A stretch of DNA of 64,000 bases from Dokdonella sp. (lineage in GTDB: Bacteria; Pseudomonadota; Gammaproteobacteria; Xanthomonadales; Rhodanobacteraceae), in assembly GCF_019634775.1 (NCBI RefSeq), contig NZ_JAHCAS010000001.1, forward strand, positions 1,178,001 through 1,242,000. The letters run 5' to 3'. The first letter of the stretch is position 1. Every line of letters begins with the position of its first letter. Shown here one piece after another: positions 23,441 through 33,251 of this stretch. Made by a program: the position numbers and the translations under genes. The notes beneath the pieces were generated by a model that ran no database searches, was not told where the DNA came from, and was given only the letters and a program-made list of their open reading frames with translations.

Positions 23441-25378
23441 ATGGCTCATTCCCGACTCGCATCCTGCGCATCCGCCTTGACCTTGATCGTCGCCCTGGCC
23501 GGCTGCGGGCGCGCGCCCGAATCCACCGAGCCCGTCGCCAAGGCCGAGCCGACCTCCATCACGAGGCCGTCGAAGTCCTACGCGATCGAGGACTTCATCG
23601 ACACCACCGGCGTCAGTGGTGCGTCGTTCTCGCCAGACGAAACCCAGATCCTGTTCTCGTCTAACCGGACCGGCGTGTGGAATGCCTACACGATGCCGGT
23701 CGGCGGCGGCGAGTGGACCCCGGTTACGCAATCGACCACCGACAACGTCAACGCGGTCGGCTGGTTCCCGGCCGATGCGCGCAAGCTCGTCACCCGCGAC
23801 CAGGGTGGCAACGAGCTGAACCATCTCTACGTGATCGAGGCCGACGGCAGCGAGCGCGACCTCACGCCGGGTGACAGGCTCAAGGCCGTGTTTGCCGGAT
23901 TCAACCATGCCGGTGATGCGTTCTACGTGCAGACGAACGAACGTGATCCCAAGTTCTTCGACCTCTACCGCTATTCGACCAGGGACTATGCGCGCGAGCG
24001 CCTGTTCGAGAACACCGAAGGCTGGGCGGTCGGCCCGCTGTCAGCGGACGAGCGCTGGCTCGCGCTGGCCAGGACGCGCACGACCAACGACAACGACCTG
24101 TATCTGCATGACCTGCAAACCAGGAATCGCCTGCATCTGAGCCCGCACGAAGGCGATGCGCGGTACTCGGCCGCGGATTTTTCCCCCGATTCGAAGCATC
24201 TGCTCTACCTCACCAACGAAGGTGGCGAGTTCACCGGCCTGCGTCGCTACGACATCGAATCCGGCGCGCATGCGCGCGTGCAGGACGAGCCCTGGGACAT
24301 CGTCCATGCGGCGTATTCGCACGATGGCAAGTTCCGCGTAAGCGCGATCAACGACGACGGCAGCACGCGGGTCAGCATCGTCGAGGTGGCGAGTGGCGCC
24401 CCGGTTGCACTACCGGTATTGCCGTCCGGCGAGATCCGCGGGCTGGTGATCGCGCGTTCCGAACAGCGCATCGCCTTCTACGTCAACGGCGATCGCCAAC
24501 CGAGCGAGCTGTACACGCTCGAACTCGGCCAGTCTGAGGCGAAGCGCCTGACCACATCATTGAGCGCGAAGCTCGACGCGGCCGACCTGGTCGATTCGAG
24601 CGTGGTGCGTTTCCGCAGCTTCGATGGCCTCGAGATTCCGAACATCTTGTGGAAGCCGCACCAGGCCACGGCCACCGCGAAGGTTCCGGCGCTGGTACTC
24701 GTGCACGGCGGACCCGGTGGCCAGACCACGCGCGCCTACAACGTGCTCGCGCAGTACCTCGCCAATCGCGGCTACGTCGTGCTCGGCATCAACAACCGCG
24801 GCAGCTCGGGCTACGGCAAGACCTTCTTCGCCGCCGACGATCGCAAGCATGGCCGCGAGCCGCTGTGGGATTGTGTCGAGGCGAAGAAGTACCTGCAGAC
24901 GCTCGACTACGTCGACGCCGACCGTATCGGCATCATGGGTGGCAGCTATGGCGGTTACATGACACTCGCCGCGCTTGCTTTCCAGCCTGACGAGTTCAAG
25001 GTCGGTGTCGACATCTTCGGCGTCAGCAACTGGCTGCGCACGCTGGAGAGCATCCCACCGTACTGGGAAAGCATGCGCGAGGCGCTCTACCAGGAGATCG
25101 GCAATCCGGCGACCGAGCGCGACATGCTGATCGAGATTTCGCCGGTGTTCCACGCCGACAGGATCACCAGGCCGCTGATGGTGCTTCAGGGCAAGAACGA
25201 TCCGCGCGTGATCCTTGCCGAATCCGACGACATCGTTGCCGCGGTGGAGAAGAACGGCGTGCCGGTCGAATACGTCGTGTTCGACGACGAGGGCCATGGT
25301 TTCACCAAGAAGAAGAACCAGATCGAGGGCTACGGCAGGATGCTGGCTTTTCTCGACGCCCATCTGAAACGGAACTGA
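23441..25378 (+). CDS. S9 family prolyl oligopeptidase, lipoprotein
   Basis: The 645-residue protein begins with a lipoprotein signal peptide (IVALAGC lipobox) and so is probably membrane-anchored in the periplasm. An N-terminal beta-propeller (about residues 45-370) with repeated WD-like strands is followed by an alpha/beta-hydrolase peptidase domain. The catalytic residues are S502 in GGSYGG, Asp in KNDPRV and His in EGHGF; the oxyanion loop is HGGPGG. It cleaves short peptides, often after proline or as a dipeptidyl or acylaminoacyl peptidase; subtype not resolved. ATG 23441 is preferred over the GTG immediately before it. GAGGGAT upstream is the likely ribosome binding site. Confidence 0.92.
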   Translation: MAHSRLASCASALTLIVALAGCGRAPESTEPVAKAEPTSITRPSKSYAIEDFIDTTGVSGASFSPDETQILFSSNRTGVWNAYTMPVGGGEWTPVTQSTTDNVNAVGWFPADARKLVTRDQGGNELNHLYVIEADGSERDLTPGDRLKAVFAGFNHAGDAFYVQTNERDPKFFDLYRYSTRDYARERLFENTEGWAVGPLSADERWLALARTRTTNDNDLYLHDLQTRNRLHLSPHEGDARYSAADFSPDSKHLLYLTNEGGEFTGLRRYDIESGAHARVQDEPWDIVHAAYSHDGKFRVSAINDDGSTRVSIVEVASGAPVALPVLPSGEIRGLVIARSEQRIAFYVNGDRQPSELYTLELGQSEAKRLTTSLSAKLDAADLVDSSVVRFRSFDGLEIPNILWKPHQATATAKVPALVLVHGGPGGQTTRAYNVLAQYLANRGYVVLGINNRGSSGYGKTFFAADDRKHGREPLWDCVEAKKYLQTLDYVDADRIGIMGGSYGGYMTLAALAFQPDEFKVGVDIFGVSNWLRTLESIPPYWESMREALYQEIGNPATERDMLIEISPVFHADRITRPLMVLQGKNDPRVILAESDDIVAAVEKNGVPVEYVVFDDEGHGFTKKKNQIEGYGRMLAFLDAHLKRN

Positions 25379-25546
25379 GGCGCCGACCCGGGCGCCAGCG
25401 CGACGGGCGTTGCCTGACTTGAGCATCGCCGGCTCGTCCGCGCGCTGTCCGCCGCCGCGCCGCGTCTGCATGCGACGCTGACGTCGTTGCCGGATCAGTC
25501 AGGGCACCCCGGTCTGCCTGCCCCGGCCGAAATCAAGGACGGCCCC

Positions 25547-27523
25547 TCATTCGTTGAATAGTGCCGCGAGCTTGGCGAGGTTCGATGCGGCGACGTCCTT
25601 GCGGTGGGCTTCGTCCTGCTCGGCATCACGGCCCGACCAGTGCAGGTCGGCGGCTGGCAGTTCGCCGAGGAAGCGGCTCGGTTCGTTGGCGTGGATCTCG
25701 CCGAAGCGGCGCTTGCGCCGCGCAAAACTCACGACGAGGTGTTCCTTCGCGCGCGTGATGCCGACGTACATGAGCCGGCGTTCCTCGTCGAGGCGGCCTT
25801 CCTCGAGGCTGCCCTCGTGCGGCAGCGAGCCGTCCTCTGCGCCTACGATGAAGACGTGGCGGAATTCGAGGCCCTTGGCCGAGTGCAGGGTCATCAGGCG
25901 CACGGCGTTGCCGCCGTCGTCGCGGTCGCCATGCGCGAGCAGGGCAAGCTGGGCGGCGAGGTCGCCGATACCGGCACCCTTCTGCATGGCGCGGAACCAT
26001 TCCGCCAGTTCGGCGAGGTTGCCAAGCCGGCGTTCGCGCAGGGCGGGGTCGGTGGCCTGCGCGGCGACGTGGGCGGCGTAGCCGGTGCGTTCGATCAATT
26101 CAGCGACGAGTTCGGCGGCCGGCAGGCGCTCGGCCTTCTGCACGATGCCGTTGACGAGACCGGCGAAACCGACCAGGGCGCCGGCGGGGCGCGCACCGAG
26201 CTGGTTCAACACGCCGTCGTGCTGCGCGGCGCGGAACAGCGAGAGGTGGCGCGCGCCGGCCAGTTCGCCGAGTTTCTCGAGCGTGGTCGCGCCGATCTCA
26301 CGGCGCGGCACATTGACGATGCGCAGGAAGGCCGCGTCGTCGTCGGGATTGCTGACCAGGCGCAGATACGCCAGCAGGTCCTTGACCTCGGCGCGTTCGA
26401 GGAAGGCGGTGCCACCGGACAGGTGGTACGGAATGCGCGCCAGGCGCAAGGCCTTTTCCAGCGGGCGTGACTGGTGGTTGCCGCGGTAGAGCACGGCGAA
26501 TTCGCTCCACGGCGCCTTGTGGCGTTCGCCGAGATGGGAGATCTCGGCGGCGACACGCTCGGCCTCGTGCTCGTCGTCGCGGCATTCGAGTACACGGATC
26601 GGTGGACCCTCGTTGCCTTCGCTCCACAGGCGCTTCTCGAACAGGTGGCTGTTGTTGGCGATCAACGCATTGGCCGCGCGCAGGATACGTCGTGCGCAAC
26701 GGTAGTTCTGTTCGAGCTTGATGACCTTGAGCGATGGATAGTCGCGCGCGAGTTCGGCGAGGTTTTCCGGGTTGGCGCCGCGCCAGGCATAGATGCTCTG
26801 GTCATCGTCGCCGACCGCGGTGAACGCGCCGCGCGGACCGGCCAGGGCCTTCACCAGCCGGTATTGCCCGGAGTTGGTGTCCTGGTATTCGTCGAGCAAC
26901 AGGTAGCGGATGCGCTCCTGCCAGATCGCGCGGACCTCGGCATCCTGTTCGAGGATCGCCAGCGGCAGGCGGATGAGATCGTCGAAGTCGACCGCGTTGA
27001 ATGCGGCGAGGCGCCGCTGATACGCAGCATAGATCGCCGCCGCCTCACGTTCGCGCGCGCTCGTTGCACGCTCGCCGGCCTGCTCCGGGGTGAGGCCGTC
27101 GTTCTTCAGGCGTGACAGCAGCGACTGCAGGGCGAACAACGCATCGTTCTTGATGCCTTTCGGTGCGAGGTCCTTGATGATGCCCTGGCTGTCATCGGCA
27201 TCGAGCACGGAAAAGCCGCGACGCAGTCCCGCACGCGCGTGTTCGATCTGCAGGAACTTGAGCCCCAGCGCATGGAAGGTGCAGACAGTCAGCTCCTCGG
27301 CCGTGGCCGCAGTGACCAGCCGAGCAACGCGCTCGCGCATCTCGCGTGCCGCCTTGTTGGTGAAGGTGATCGCGGCGATCTTCGCCGCCGGCAGGTTCCG
27401 CCGCTTGACCAGGTGCGCGATTTTTTCGGTGATCACCCGCGTCTTGCCCGACCCGGCACCGGCGAGCACGAGCAGGGGGCCGTCGCAGTAGTCGATGGCA
27501 GCGCGTTGTTGGGGGTTCAACAT
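25547..27523 (-). CDS. rep: ATP-dependent DNA helicase Rep
   Basis: The 658-residue UvrD/Rep-type superfamily 1A helicase shows Q-motif MLNPQQRAAIDYCDGPLLV, Walker A GAGSGKT, LLLDEYQDTN (motif II), GDDDQSIYAWRGA (motif III), LEQNYRC (motif IV) and MTLHSAKGLEF (motif V). Rep clears proteins ahead of replication forks with DnaB. The true start is the Met at 27523; a long in-frame extension upstream overlaps tdk on the other strand and is unlike the family. Length fits Rep (about 670) better than UvrD (about 720). Confidence 0.93.
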   Translation of the reverse strand: MLNPQQRAAIDYCDGPLLVLAGAGSGKTRVITEKIAHLVKRRNLPAAKIAAITFTNKAAREMRERVARLVTAATAEELTVCTFHALGLKFLQIEHARAGLRRGFSVLDADDSQGIIKDLAPKGIKNDALFALQSLLSRLKNDGLTPEQAGERATSAREREAAAIYAAYQRRLAAFNAVDFDDLIRLPLAILEQDAEVRAIWQERIRYLLLDEYQDTNSGQYRLVKALAGPRGAFTAVGDDDQSIYAWRGANPENLAELARDYPSLKVIKLEQNYRCARRILRAANALIANNSHLFEKRLWSEGNEGPPIRVLECRDDEHEAERVAAEISHLGERHKAPWSEFAVLYRGNHQSRPLEKALRLARIPYHLSGGTAFLERAEVKDLLAYLRLVSNPDDDAAFLRIVNVPRREIGATTLEKLGELAGARHLSLFRAAQHDGVLNQLGARPAGALVGFAGLVNGIVQKAERLPAAELVAELIERTGYAAHVAAQATDPALRERRLGNLAELAEWFRAMQKGAGIGDLAAQLALLAHGDRDDGGNAVRLMTLHSAKGLEFRHVFIVGAEDGSLPHEGSLEEGRLDEERRLMYVGITRAKEHLVVSFARRKRRFGEIHANEPSRFLGELPAADLHWSGRDAEQDEAHRKDVAASNLAKLAALFNE

Positions 27524-27670
27524 GAGCAGGAGGAAGCGGGGTGCAAGGAGGCGCCGCCGGTAAGCCGCGCGTGCCGGAATGATTCGGAAGCAAGGTCGCG
27601 ATATGCGAGCATTCCATGATATCCCCTGGCGACCGGTTTTCGCGCCCTCGCCCCCAACCCGTGCTCCCCC

Positions 27671-28291
27671 ATGGCCAAGCTCTATTTCTACTATTCGGCG
27701 ATGAACGCCGGAAAGACCACGACGTTGCTGCAGAGCGCGTACAACTACCACGAGCGTGGCATGCGCACGCTGATCCTGACGCCGCGCCTGGACCATCGCG
27801 CCGGCGAGGGCGTGGTCGCCTCGCGCATCGGCTTGCGTGCCAACGCACGCGCCTTCGAGCGCGATGACGACCTGCTCGCGATCGTCGACGCCGACATCGC
27901 CGCGCGCGGTGCGCTCGACTGCGTCCTGGTCGACGAGGCGCAGTTCCTCTGCAAGGCCCAGGTCTGGCAACTCACCGACGTGGTCGACCGCCGGCGCATC
28001 CCGGTTCTGGCTTATGGCCTGCGTACGGACTTCCGTGGCGAGCTGTTCGAGGGCAGCCAGTATCTGCTCGCCTGGGCCGACCACCTCGACGAGATCAAGA
28101 CGATCTGCCACAGCGGCAGCAAAGCGACGATGGTCGTGCGCGTCGACGAACACGGCCGCGCCGTCACCGATGGTCCACAGGTCGAGATCGGAGGCAACGA
28201 GCGCTACGTTTCAGTCAGCCGCGCCGAGTACAAGAAGATCGTCGCCGGCGAAGGCCGCATCGAGTTGCAGCAGCCGGTGTTGCCGTTGTGA
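27671..28291 (+). CDS. tdk: Thymidine kinase (TK1-like)
   Basis: The 206-residue enzyme has the P-loop [13 protein letters not shown], the catalytic/Mg region LVDEAQFL and the lasso-loop signature [14 protein letters not shown]. It phosphorylates thymidine in the salvage pathway. The structural zinc site normally has C-x2-C in the lasso domain and a further Cys pair; here only one Cys remains (TICHSGSKA), and RYVSVSR replaces RYVSVCR-type sequence. The protein therefore probably folds without zinc. Start ATG 27671 fits the family N terminus MAKLYFYY. Confidence 0.93.
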   Translation: MAKLYFYYSAMNAGKTTTLLQSAYNYHERGMRTLILTPRLDHRAGEGVVASRIGLRANARAFERDDDLLAIVDADIAARGALDCVLVDEAQFLCKAQVWQLTDVVDRRRIPVLAYGLRTDFRGELFEGSQYLLAWADHLDEIKTICHSGSKATMVVRVDEHGRAVTDGPQVEIGGNERYVSVSRAEYKKIVAGEGRIELQQPVLPL

Positions 28292-28360
28292 GCATCGAGG
28301 AGCGCGCGCAGAGCCTGCCCCGGACTCGATCCGGGGGCGCGCTCCGGCGGCATTCCTTTC

Positions 28361-28426
28361 TGCAGGAGCGCCTTCGGGCGCGATGCTTTTCCGCCACCCG
28401 ATCGCCCGTGAACCGGCTCCTGCGGT
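28361..28426. repeat. REP-like palindrome, copy 3
   Basis: Arms CTGCAGGAGCGCC and GTGAACCGGCTCCTGCGG flank GATGCTTTT and a central region with ATCGCCC. It lies between the convergent tdk and mutM genes. Confidence 0.75.
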
Positions 28427-28453
28427 CTTTCTTTCGCGCCCTGTGCGCCGCCC

Positions 28454-29266
28454 TCATCGCTGGCAGCGCGGGCAATAGAATGTCGAACGTTGGCCCAGCG
28501 TGACAGCGCGTACCGGCGTGCCGCAGGCGCGGCAGGGTTCACCGGCTCGACCGTAGACGAACAATTCCTGTTCGAAATAGCCGGGCACGCCGTCGGGCGA
28601 GATGAAGTCGCGCAGGGTGGTGCCGCCACGCCTGATCGCATGGGCGAGGATGTGCCTGATCGCATCGGCCAGGTGCGCGTAACGCGCGCGCGCGACCGCC
28701 CCTGCCGCGCGATTCGGATGGATGCGCGCGGCGAACAGCGCTTCGGCGGCGTAGATGTTGCCGACGCCGACAACGACGCCCTGGTCCATGATGAAGGTCT
28801 TCACGGCCGCCTTGCGCCCGCGCGACAACCTCCAGAGGTGATCGCCATCGAAGGCGTCCGACAGGGGCTCTGGACCGAGGTCGGCGAGCAGCTCGTGGGT
28901 GGTGCCCGTGCTCTGCCAAAGCAGGCAGCCGAAACGGCGCGGATCGGTGTAGCGCAGGATGCGTCCCGAACCGAGCCGCCAGTCGTAGTGGTCGTGCTTG
29001 CCGACCGCGACATCCGACGCAAGCACGCGCAGGCTGCCCGACATGCCGAGGTGGGCTATCGCGCTGCCGACCGCGGTGTGCACGAGCAGATACTTGGCGC
29101 GGCGCTCGACGGCTTCGATGCGCTGGCCCGGCAAGCGTGCGACGAGTTCGGCATCGATCGGCCAGCGCAGGTGCGGCTGGCGGATCACCAGTGCCTGCAC
29201 GCGCCGCCCGACCAGGTACGGGGCGATGCCGTTGCGCGTGGTTTCGACTTCGGGCAGCTCCGGCAT
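28454..29266 (-). CDS. mutM: Formamidopyrimidine-DNA glycosylase
   Basis: The 270-residue protein starts MPELPEVET, with the catalytic Pro2 and Glu3, has the conserved Lys in RRAKYLLV, the H2TH segment ([15 protein letters not shown]) and a C-terminal zinc finger with paired cysteines (CRACG and CPRC). It excises 8-oxoguanine and formamidopyrimidines and nicks the abasic site. Its ATG overlaps the stop of the preceding gene by one base (TGATG), making mutM the last gene of the ABC-transporter operon that starts at 33099. That coupling is unusual because mutM is typically grouped with coaD or alone. Confidence 0.96.
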   Translation of the reverse strand: MPELPEVETTRNGIAPYLVGRRVQALVIRQPHLRWPIDAELVARLPGQRIEAVERRAKYLLVHTAVGSAIAHLGMSGSLRVLASDVAVGKHDHYDWRLGSGRILRYTDPRRFGCLLWQSTGTTHELLADLGPEPLSDAFDGDHLWRLSRGRKAAVKTFIMDQGVVVGVGNIYAAEALFAARIHPNRAAGAVARARYAHLADAIRHILAHAIRRGGTTLRDFISPDGVPGYFEQELFVYGRAGEPCRACGTPVRAVTLGQRSTFYCPRCQR

Positions 29267-30054
29267 CAGGGCGTCGCCCCGGTGTCGAAGAGCGCGGCGA
29301 CAGCGCTCGCATCGAGATGGTAGTCGAGCGCGGGTGACGCGCGCCGCGCGATCCAGGCATCGCCGCTGCGCACGAGCCGCCAGGTGATCGTTTCACCATC
29401 GGCGAGCGTGGCCCGGATCATGTGTGCCGTCGCACTCTCGTCCTCGCCACCGGCAGGGGTGATCCGGCTGACCGGCATGGCATGCCATGCGGCGAGTCTG
29501 GCTGAGGCATCCGCGTCGTCGATGCGCAGGGCCGTGATCGTCGCGCCGCGCGGCACGAGGCGGCGATCGAGCTCGCTTTCGGGCGCGGCCAACAGAAACG
29601 GGCTGAATCGGTCCGGCACGCGCGCGATATGCGTGCCGTCGCGCACGTAGCGGTCGCCGCGCAGGGCATCGGTGGTACCGATTTCGATGCGCTTCGCATC
29701 GAGTTCGAGCGTCATCTGGGGTGGATCGAGGCCGAGTCTGGCGAGGTCGTGGCCTTCGGCCGGTTCGCGCAGGCGCACCGGCGCGGCGGCGATCGCGAGC
29801 AGGCGGGCGATGGCGGCCGGATCGGCGTCGAGCGCATACGGCGAATGCATGCGCCAGCCGTCCGGACCGCGCCCGAAGCGACGTTCGACACAACCCGCGC
29901 AACCAACGCGCAGACTCGTCACCGTGCTCGTGTCGAGTGCACTCAATGGCGGTTCGAGTGCGGACATCTCATTGTGTACCTGCCACCAGACCAGCGCGCC
30001 GAGCAAAGCAGCGATCACGGCGAGGGTAAGGTTGATGCGCGCGGTCCGGCGCAT
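29266..30054 (-). CDS. DUF4340-like membrane-anchored protein
   Basis: The 262-residue protein has one N-terminal transmembrane helix ([18 protein letters not shown]) and a long periplasmic part with repeated beta-alpha units, e.g. [13 protein letters not shown] and [19 protein letters not shown]. This layout is that of DUF4340 proteins found next to GldG-type ABC transporter genes. Two close cysteines (GCAGC) follow the anchor. Start and stop overlap its neighbours on both sides, so it is firmly part of the ABC operon. Its role there is unknown; a scaffold or substrate-presenting subunit is possible. Confidence 0.6.
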   Translation of the reverse strand: MRRTARINLTLAVIAALLGALVWWQVHNEMSALEPPLSALDTSTVTSLRVGCAGCVERRFGRGPDGWRMHSPYALDADPAAIARLLAIAAAPVRLREPAEGHDLARLGLDPPQMTLELDAKRIEIGTTDALRGDRYVRDGTHIARVPDRFSPFLLAAPESELDRRLVPRGATITALRIDDADASARLAAWHAMPVSRITPAGGEDESATAHMIRATLADGETITWRLVRSGDAWIARRASPALDYHLDASAVAALFDTGATP

Positions 30055-31403
30055 CAGCGTCGCCGCCTGCGGTGCCAGATGACGAGGCCGGTGCCGGCAA
30101 GCAACGCGGGCAGGCCGATGAGGAAGCCAAAGCTGATCAGCGTGAGCAGGCCGTCACCGAGCACGAGCGTGCGGTCTGGCGCGGCATGGTCGCCGACCTC
30201 GACGAGACCATCGTCGGCGAGCAGCCAGTCGAACACGCGCGTGCCGAACTCGCGGTTGCCGCCGTTGGCGAGGAAGCTGTTCGAGAGGAAATCGCCGTCG
30301 CCGATCACGACCACGCGCTGCTCGCGCGCGCCCGGCCTCGGTGAAAGCCGGGTCAGCGCGAAGGCGAGGTCGAGTGGGCCGGCGATCTCGCCATCGGTGC
30401 CGTCGTAGCGCACCTGGCCCTCGGGCTCGCCGGCCTTCGGGATGTGCCCGGTCTCGTTCCAGGATTGCGCCGAACTCCGCACCAGCGGCTCGAATTTCCA
30501 GCGCGCCGGCACCAGCGCGGCGAGTGCGACCGGCTGCGGCAGCAGGATGGCAAGGTCGAAGCCTTCAGTGATCGCTTGTGGCGGATGGCGGTTGATGGCG
30601 ACGAAGCTAGGGTCTTCGATGCCGAACTGCTGGCCGCCGCCATCGACGACGATGCCGGGCAGGATGCGCAGCGACAGTGCGGCAGCCAGCGCATCGAGGC
30701 CCACCGCTTCACCGGGTTCGAGGAACCACAGCAGATGACCGCCGCGCTCGACATGGTCGACCAGTTCCTTCACGGCCGCATCGGCGAAGGCCACGCGCGG
30801 ATTGGCGACGACGACGAGGTCGACGTTGTCGGCGATGCGCGGCGTCGTCGCCAGGGCGAGATTGACCGTGCGCACGCCACGAGTTTCGAGAAGTTTGCCG
30901 AACTCGCCCAGGTCGGCATTGGCCTGACCATCGATGCGGCGTTCACCTTCGCCCTCGAGAAAGGCGACGATGCGCTCGCCGGCACGCGAGAGACGCAGCA
31001 AGGCGCTGCTGAGGGTCGCCTCGTCGAGCTGGCGCAGCCGCTCGCTGCGCGCGCCGAAATGAACGTCGATTTCCCCGTCGATGCGGATGCCGGCTTCACG
31101 GGCCGCGTTCGGGTCGGCATCGGGGTCGACGAAGCGCAGCACGATGTCGGGCTTGATCTCGCGGTAGCGCTCGACGAAGGCGCGAATCGCGGCCCGCAGT
31201 TCGCCTCCCGCGCGTGCCCACGAGACGATCTCGACCGGACCATCGAGGCGTTTCAGCAGGGCGACCGAGGCACGATCGAGGCTCGCGCGCTGGCCGTGGC
31301 TGAAGTCGTGCGTGAAGCGGTAGCGCGTGCCGAGAAAACCGATCAGCAGGACGAGCGCGACCAGCAACAGGGCGTAGAGCAGGTTGTCGAGGCGTTCGCG
31401 CAC
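30054..31403 (-). CDS. GldG-like auxiliary protein of an ABC transporter
   Basis: The 449-residue protein has a transmembrane helix near each end (LLYALLLVALVLLIGFLGT and LTLISFGFLIGLPALLAG) around a large periplasmic domain. The interior includes DIVLRFVDPDADPNAAREAG and VVVIGDGDFLSNSF, typical of the GldG / ABC_transp_aux family. The Ig-like opening HDFSHGQRASLDRASV also fits. It starts with GTG at 31403, two bases after the permease gene. In gliding bacteria GldG works with GldA and GldF; in proteobacteria such sets are common but their cargo is mostly unknown. Confidence 0.82.
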   Translation of the reverse strand: MRERLDNLLYALLLVALVLLIGFLGTRYRFTHDFSHGQRASLDRASVALLKRLDGPVEIVSWARAGGELRAAIRAFVERYREIKPDIVLRFVDPDADPNAAREAGIRIDGEIDVHFGARSERLRQLDEATLSSALLRLSRAGERIVAFLEGEGERRIDGQANADLGEFGKLLETRGVRTVNLALATTPRIADNVDLVVVANPRVAFADAAVKELVDHVERGGHLLWFLEPGEAVGLDALAAALSLRILPGIVVDGGGQQFGIEDPSFVAINRHPPQAITEGFDLAILLPQPVALAALVPARWKFEPLVRSSAQSWNETGHIPKAGEPEGQVRYDGTDGEIAGPLDLAFALTRLSPRPGAREQRVVVIGDGDFLSNSFLANGGNREFGTRVFDWLLADDGLVEVGDHAAPDRTLVLGDGLLTLISFGFLIGLPALLAGTGLVIWHRRRRR

Positions 31404-31405
31404 GG

Positions 31406-32164
31406 TCAGCCTCGCGAGCGCAACGTATCGAGACGGCGCGCGGCGAGCAGCAGCGCGAGCGTCGAGATGACGACGAAGTAGACCACCGCGCTGCTGTCGA
31501 GCACGCCGCGCAGGAACGGTTCGAGATGGCTCGACATCGCCAGCCAGTTGATCAGCGCATGGTCGACCGCGCGCAGGCGCGCCCCGACATCAAGCATGAC
31601 CAACACGCTGCCGATGACCAGGGTGGCCGCGGCGGCCAGTGCTGGATGCGCGGTCCAGGCCGAACAGGCGATGCCGATCGCGGTCAGAGTGCCGGCGAAC
31701 AGCAGAATGCCGATGGCGGCGGTGAACAGGCGCCCGCAGTCGAGCGTCGTGCCGGCGGCCAGCGACAGCGGCATGGCCACGGCCAGCGCGACCACTAGCG
31801 CGACCACGACGAACGCGCCAAGGAACTTGCCGAGCACGATGCGCAGGCTGCCTGCATCGGCGGCGAGCAGCAGCGGCAGCGTCTGCGCGCGGCGTTCGCC
31901 GACCAGGCTCTGCATGGTCAGCAGCGGGACGACGAAGAGCAGCACCGCCGAGGCATTGCGCAGCAACGGCAGGGCGACGAGGTCGGTCACGCCGGGTGCG
32001 TTCGCCAGGGTGGCGAGTTTCGGCATCGCCTGCAGGAAGGCATCCACGGCGACGAGGAATTGCCAGGCGAACAACGCACAGACGAGCGCGAGCAGCCCCC
32101 AGGCCAGCGGTTGCACGAACTGGCGGCGCAGGTCATTGCGCGCGATCAGGCCGATCGTGCTCAT
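31406..32164 (-). CDS. ABC-2 type transporter permease (GldF-like)
   Basis: The 252-residue protein has six hydrophobic segments (e.g. LAWGLLALVCALFAWQFLVA, FVVVALVVALAVAMPLSL, ALAAAATLVIGSVLVML, AVVYFVVISTLALLLA) and the cytoplasmic loop SLVGERRAQTLPLLLA that contacts the ATPase. Its start overlaps the ATPase stop by four bases. Together with the ATPase and the GldG-like protein it should form one export complex in the inner membrane. Confidence 0.85.
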   Translation of the reverse strand: MSTIGLIARNDLRRQFVQPLAWGLLALVCALFAWQFLVAVDAFLQAMPKLATLANAPGVTDLVALPLLRNASAVLLFVVPLLTMQSLVGERRAQTLPLLLAADAGSLRIVLGKFLGAFVVVALVVALAVAMPLSLAAGTTLDCGRLFTAAIGILLFAGTLTAIGIACSAWTAHPALAAAATLVIGSVLVMLDVGARLRAVDHALINWLAMSSHLEPFLRGVLDSSAVVYFVVISTLALLLAARRLDTLRSRG

Positions 32165-33099
32165 GCGGCCTTGCCTGCCGCATCATCCTCCGCGGCGATG
32201 GCGACGAACAGGTTCTCGAGCGCGCCATGTTCGGGGCGCAACTCGACCAGGCCCCAACCAAGCGCGCCGACCGCAGCCGCGAGCGCGCCCGCACCACTGC
32301 CCTCGCGCAGACGCACGCGCGCACTCGTGCCGTCGAGCGCCTGTGCTTCGGCGACGAGATCGAGCGCCTGCCATTCCTCGCGACCGATCGCCTGTTCGGT
32401 ACGCACGTGCAGCCATGGGTTGCCATCCAGGCTGGCCAGCGTGCCGGTATGGCGCAGGCGGCCACGATGCAGGATCGCCACTTCGCCGCAGCAGGCGAGC
32501 ACGTCGGACAGCACGTGCGTCGACAGCACCACCGCGTGCGCTGCGCCGAGCCCACGCACGAGTTCGCGCAGGCGCAGCGCCTGTATCGGGTCGAGGCCGG
32601 CGGCCGGCTCGTCGAGCACGACCAGGGCCGGTTCGTGGATGATCGCCTGGGCGATGCCGGTGCGCTGCCGATAGCCCTTCGACAGCAAGCCGCATAGGCG
32701 TCGACGCATCTCGCCGAGTCCGCAGTGTTCGATCGCGCGCTCCACGGCGGCGCCGACGCGGGCCGCGGCAATGCCGTGCAGGCGCGCGCAGAAGGAGAGG
32801 TACTCGCTGACGGTCAGTTCGGCATACAGCGGCGGCTCCTCGGGCAGATAGCCGATCGCACGTCGCGCGCGGCCGCCGCGTTCGCCGAGTTCGATGCCGT
32901 CGACGCGCACCGTGCCGCTGCTCGGCGCTAGCAGGCCGGCGATCATGCGCAGCGTGGTCGACTTGCCGGCGCCGTTGACGCCGAGCAGGCCGAGCACCGA
33001 ACCCCGCGCGACGCTGAGGTCGATGCCATCGACGATCGTGCGGCCGCCGAGGCGGCGACTCACGGCCTGGAGCTCGAGGGCGGGGACGCGGTGGGTCAT
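32161..33099 (-). CDS. ABC transporter ATP-binding protein (GldA-like)
   Basis: The 312-residue protein carries Walker A GVNGAGKST, the signature LSKGYRQRTGIAQAI, Walker B LVVLDEPAAGLDP and the H-loop STHV. The signature motif is LSKGYRQR in place of LSGGQ, which is common in this exporter subgroup. The C-terminal 80 residues form the extra domain typical of GldA-like ATPases. The start MTHRVPALE at 33099 is preferred over a longer version that overlaps the divergent desaturase promoter region. It is the first gene of a five-gene operon ending in mutM. Confidence 0.9.
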   Translation of the reverse strand: MTHRVPALELQAVSRRLGGRTIVDGIDLSVARGSVLGLLGVNGAGKSTTLRMIAGLLAPSSGTVRVDGIELGERGGRARRAIGYLPEEPPLYAELTVSEYLSFCARLHGIAAARVGAAVERAIEHCGLGEMRRRLCGLLSKGYRQRTGIAQAIIHEPALVVLDEPAAGLDPIQALRLRELVRGLGAAHAVVLSTHVLSDVLACCGEVAILHRGRLRHTGTLASLDGNPWLHVRTEQAIGREEWQALDLVAEAQALDGTSARVRLREGSGAGALAAAVGALGWGLVELRPEHGALENLFVAIAAEDDAAGKAA

Positions 33100-33251
33100 C
33101 GCGGGGATTGTTCCGGCTTGGCGCGGGCAGGGCAAGCCGCCGTACTTCCGCGCACGGCCGGCGGACGTGATGTCGCGGGCCGGGGTCGTGGTGGTCAGGG
33201 TAACGTCGTGGGGCGTATAGTCCGCCGACGTCCACCACCCGTGTTCCGCCC

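Noticed and set aside
27524..28153. N-terminal extension of rep on the minus strand
   Set aside because: It overlaps tdk on the opposite strand and the helicase Q-motif begins right at the Met at 27523.
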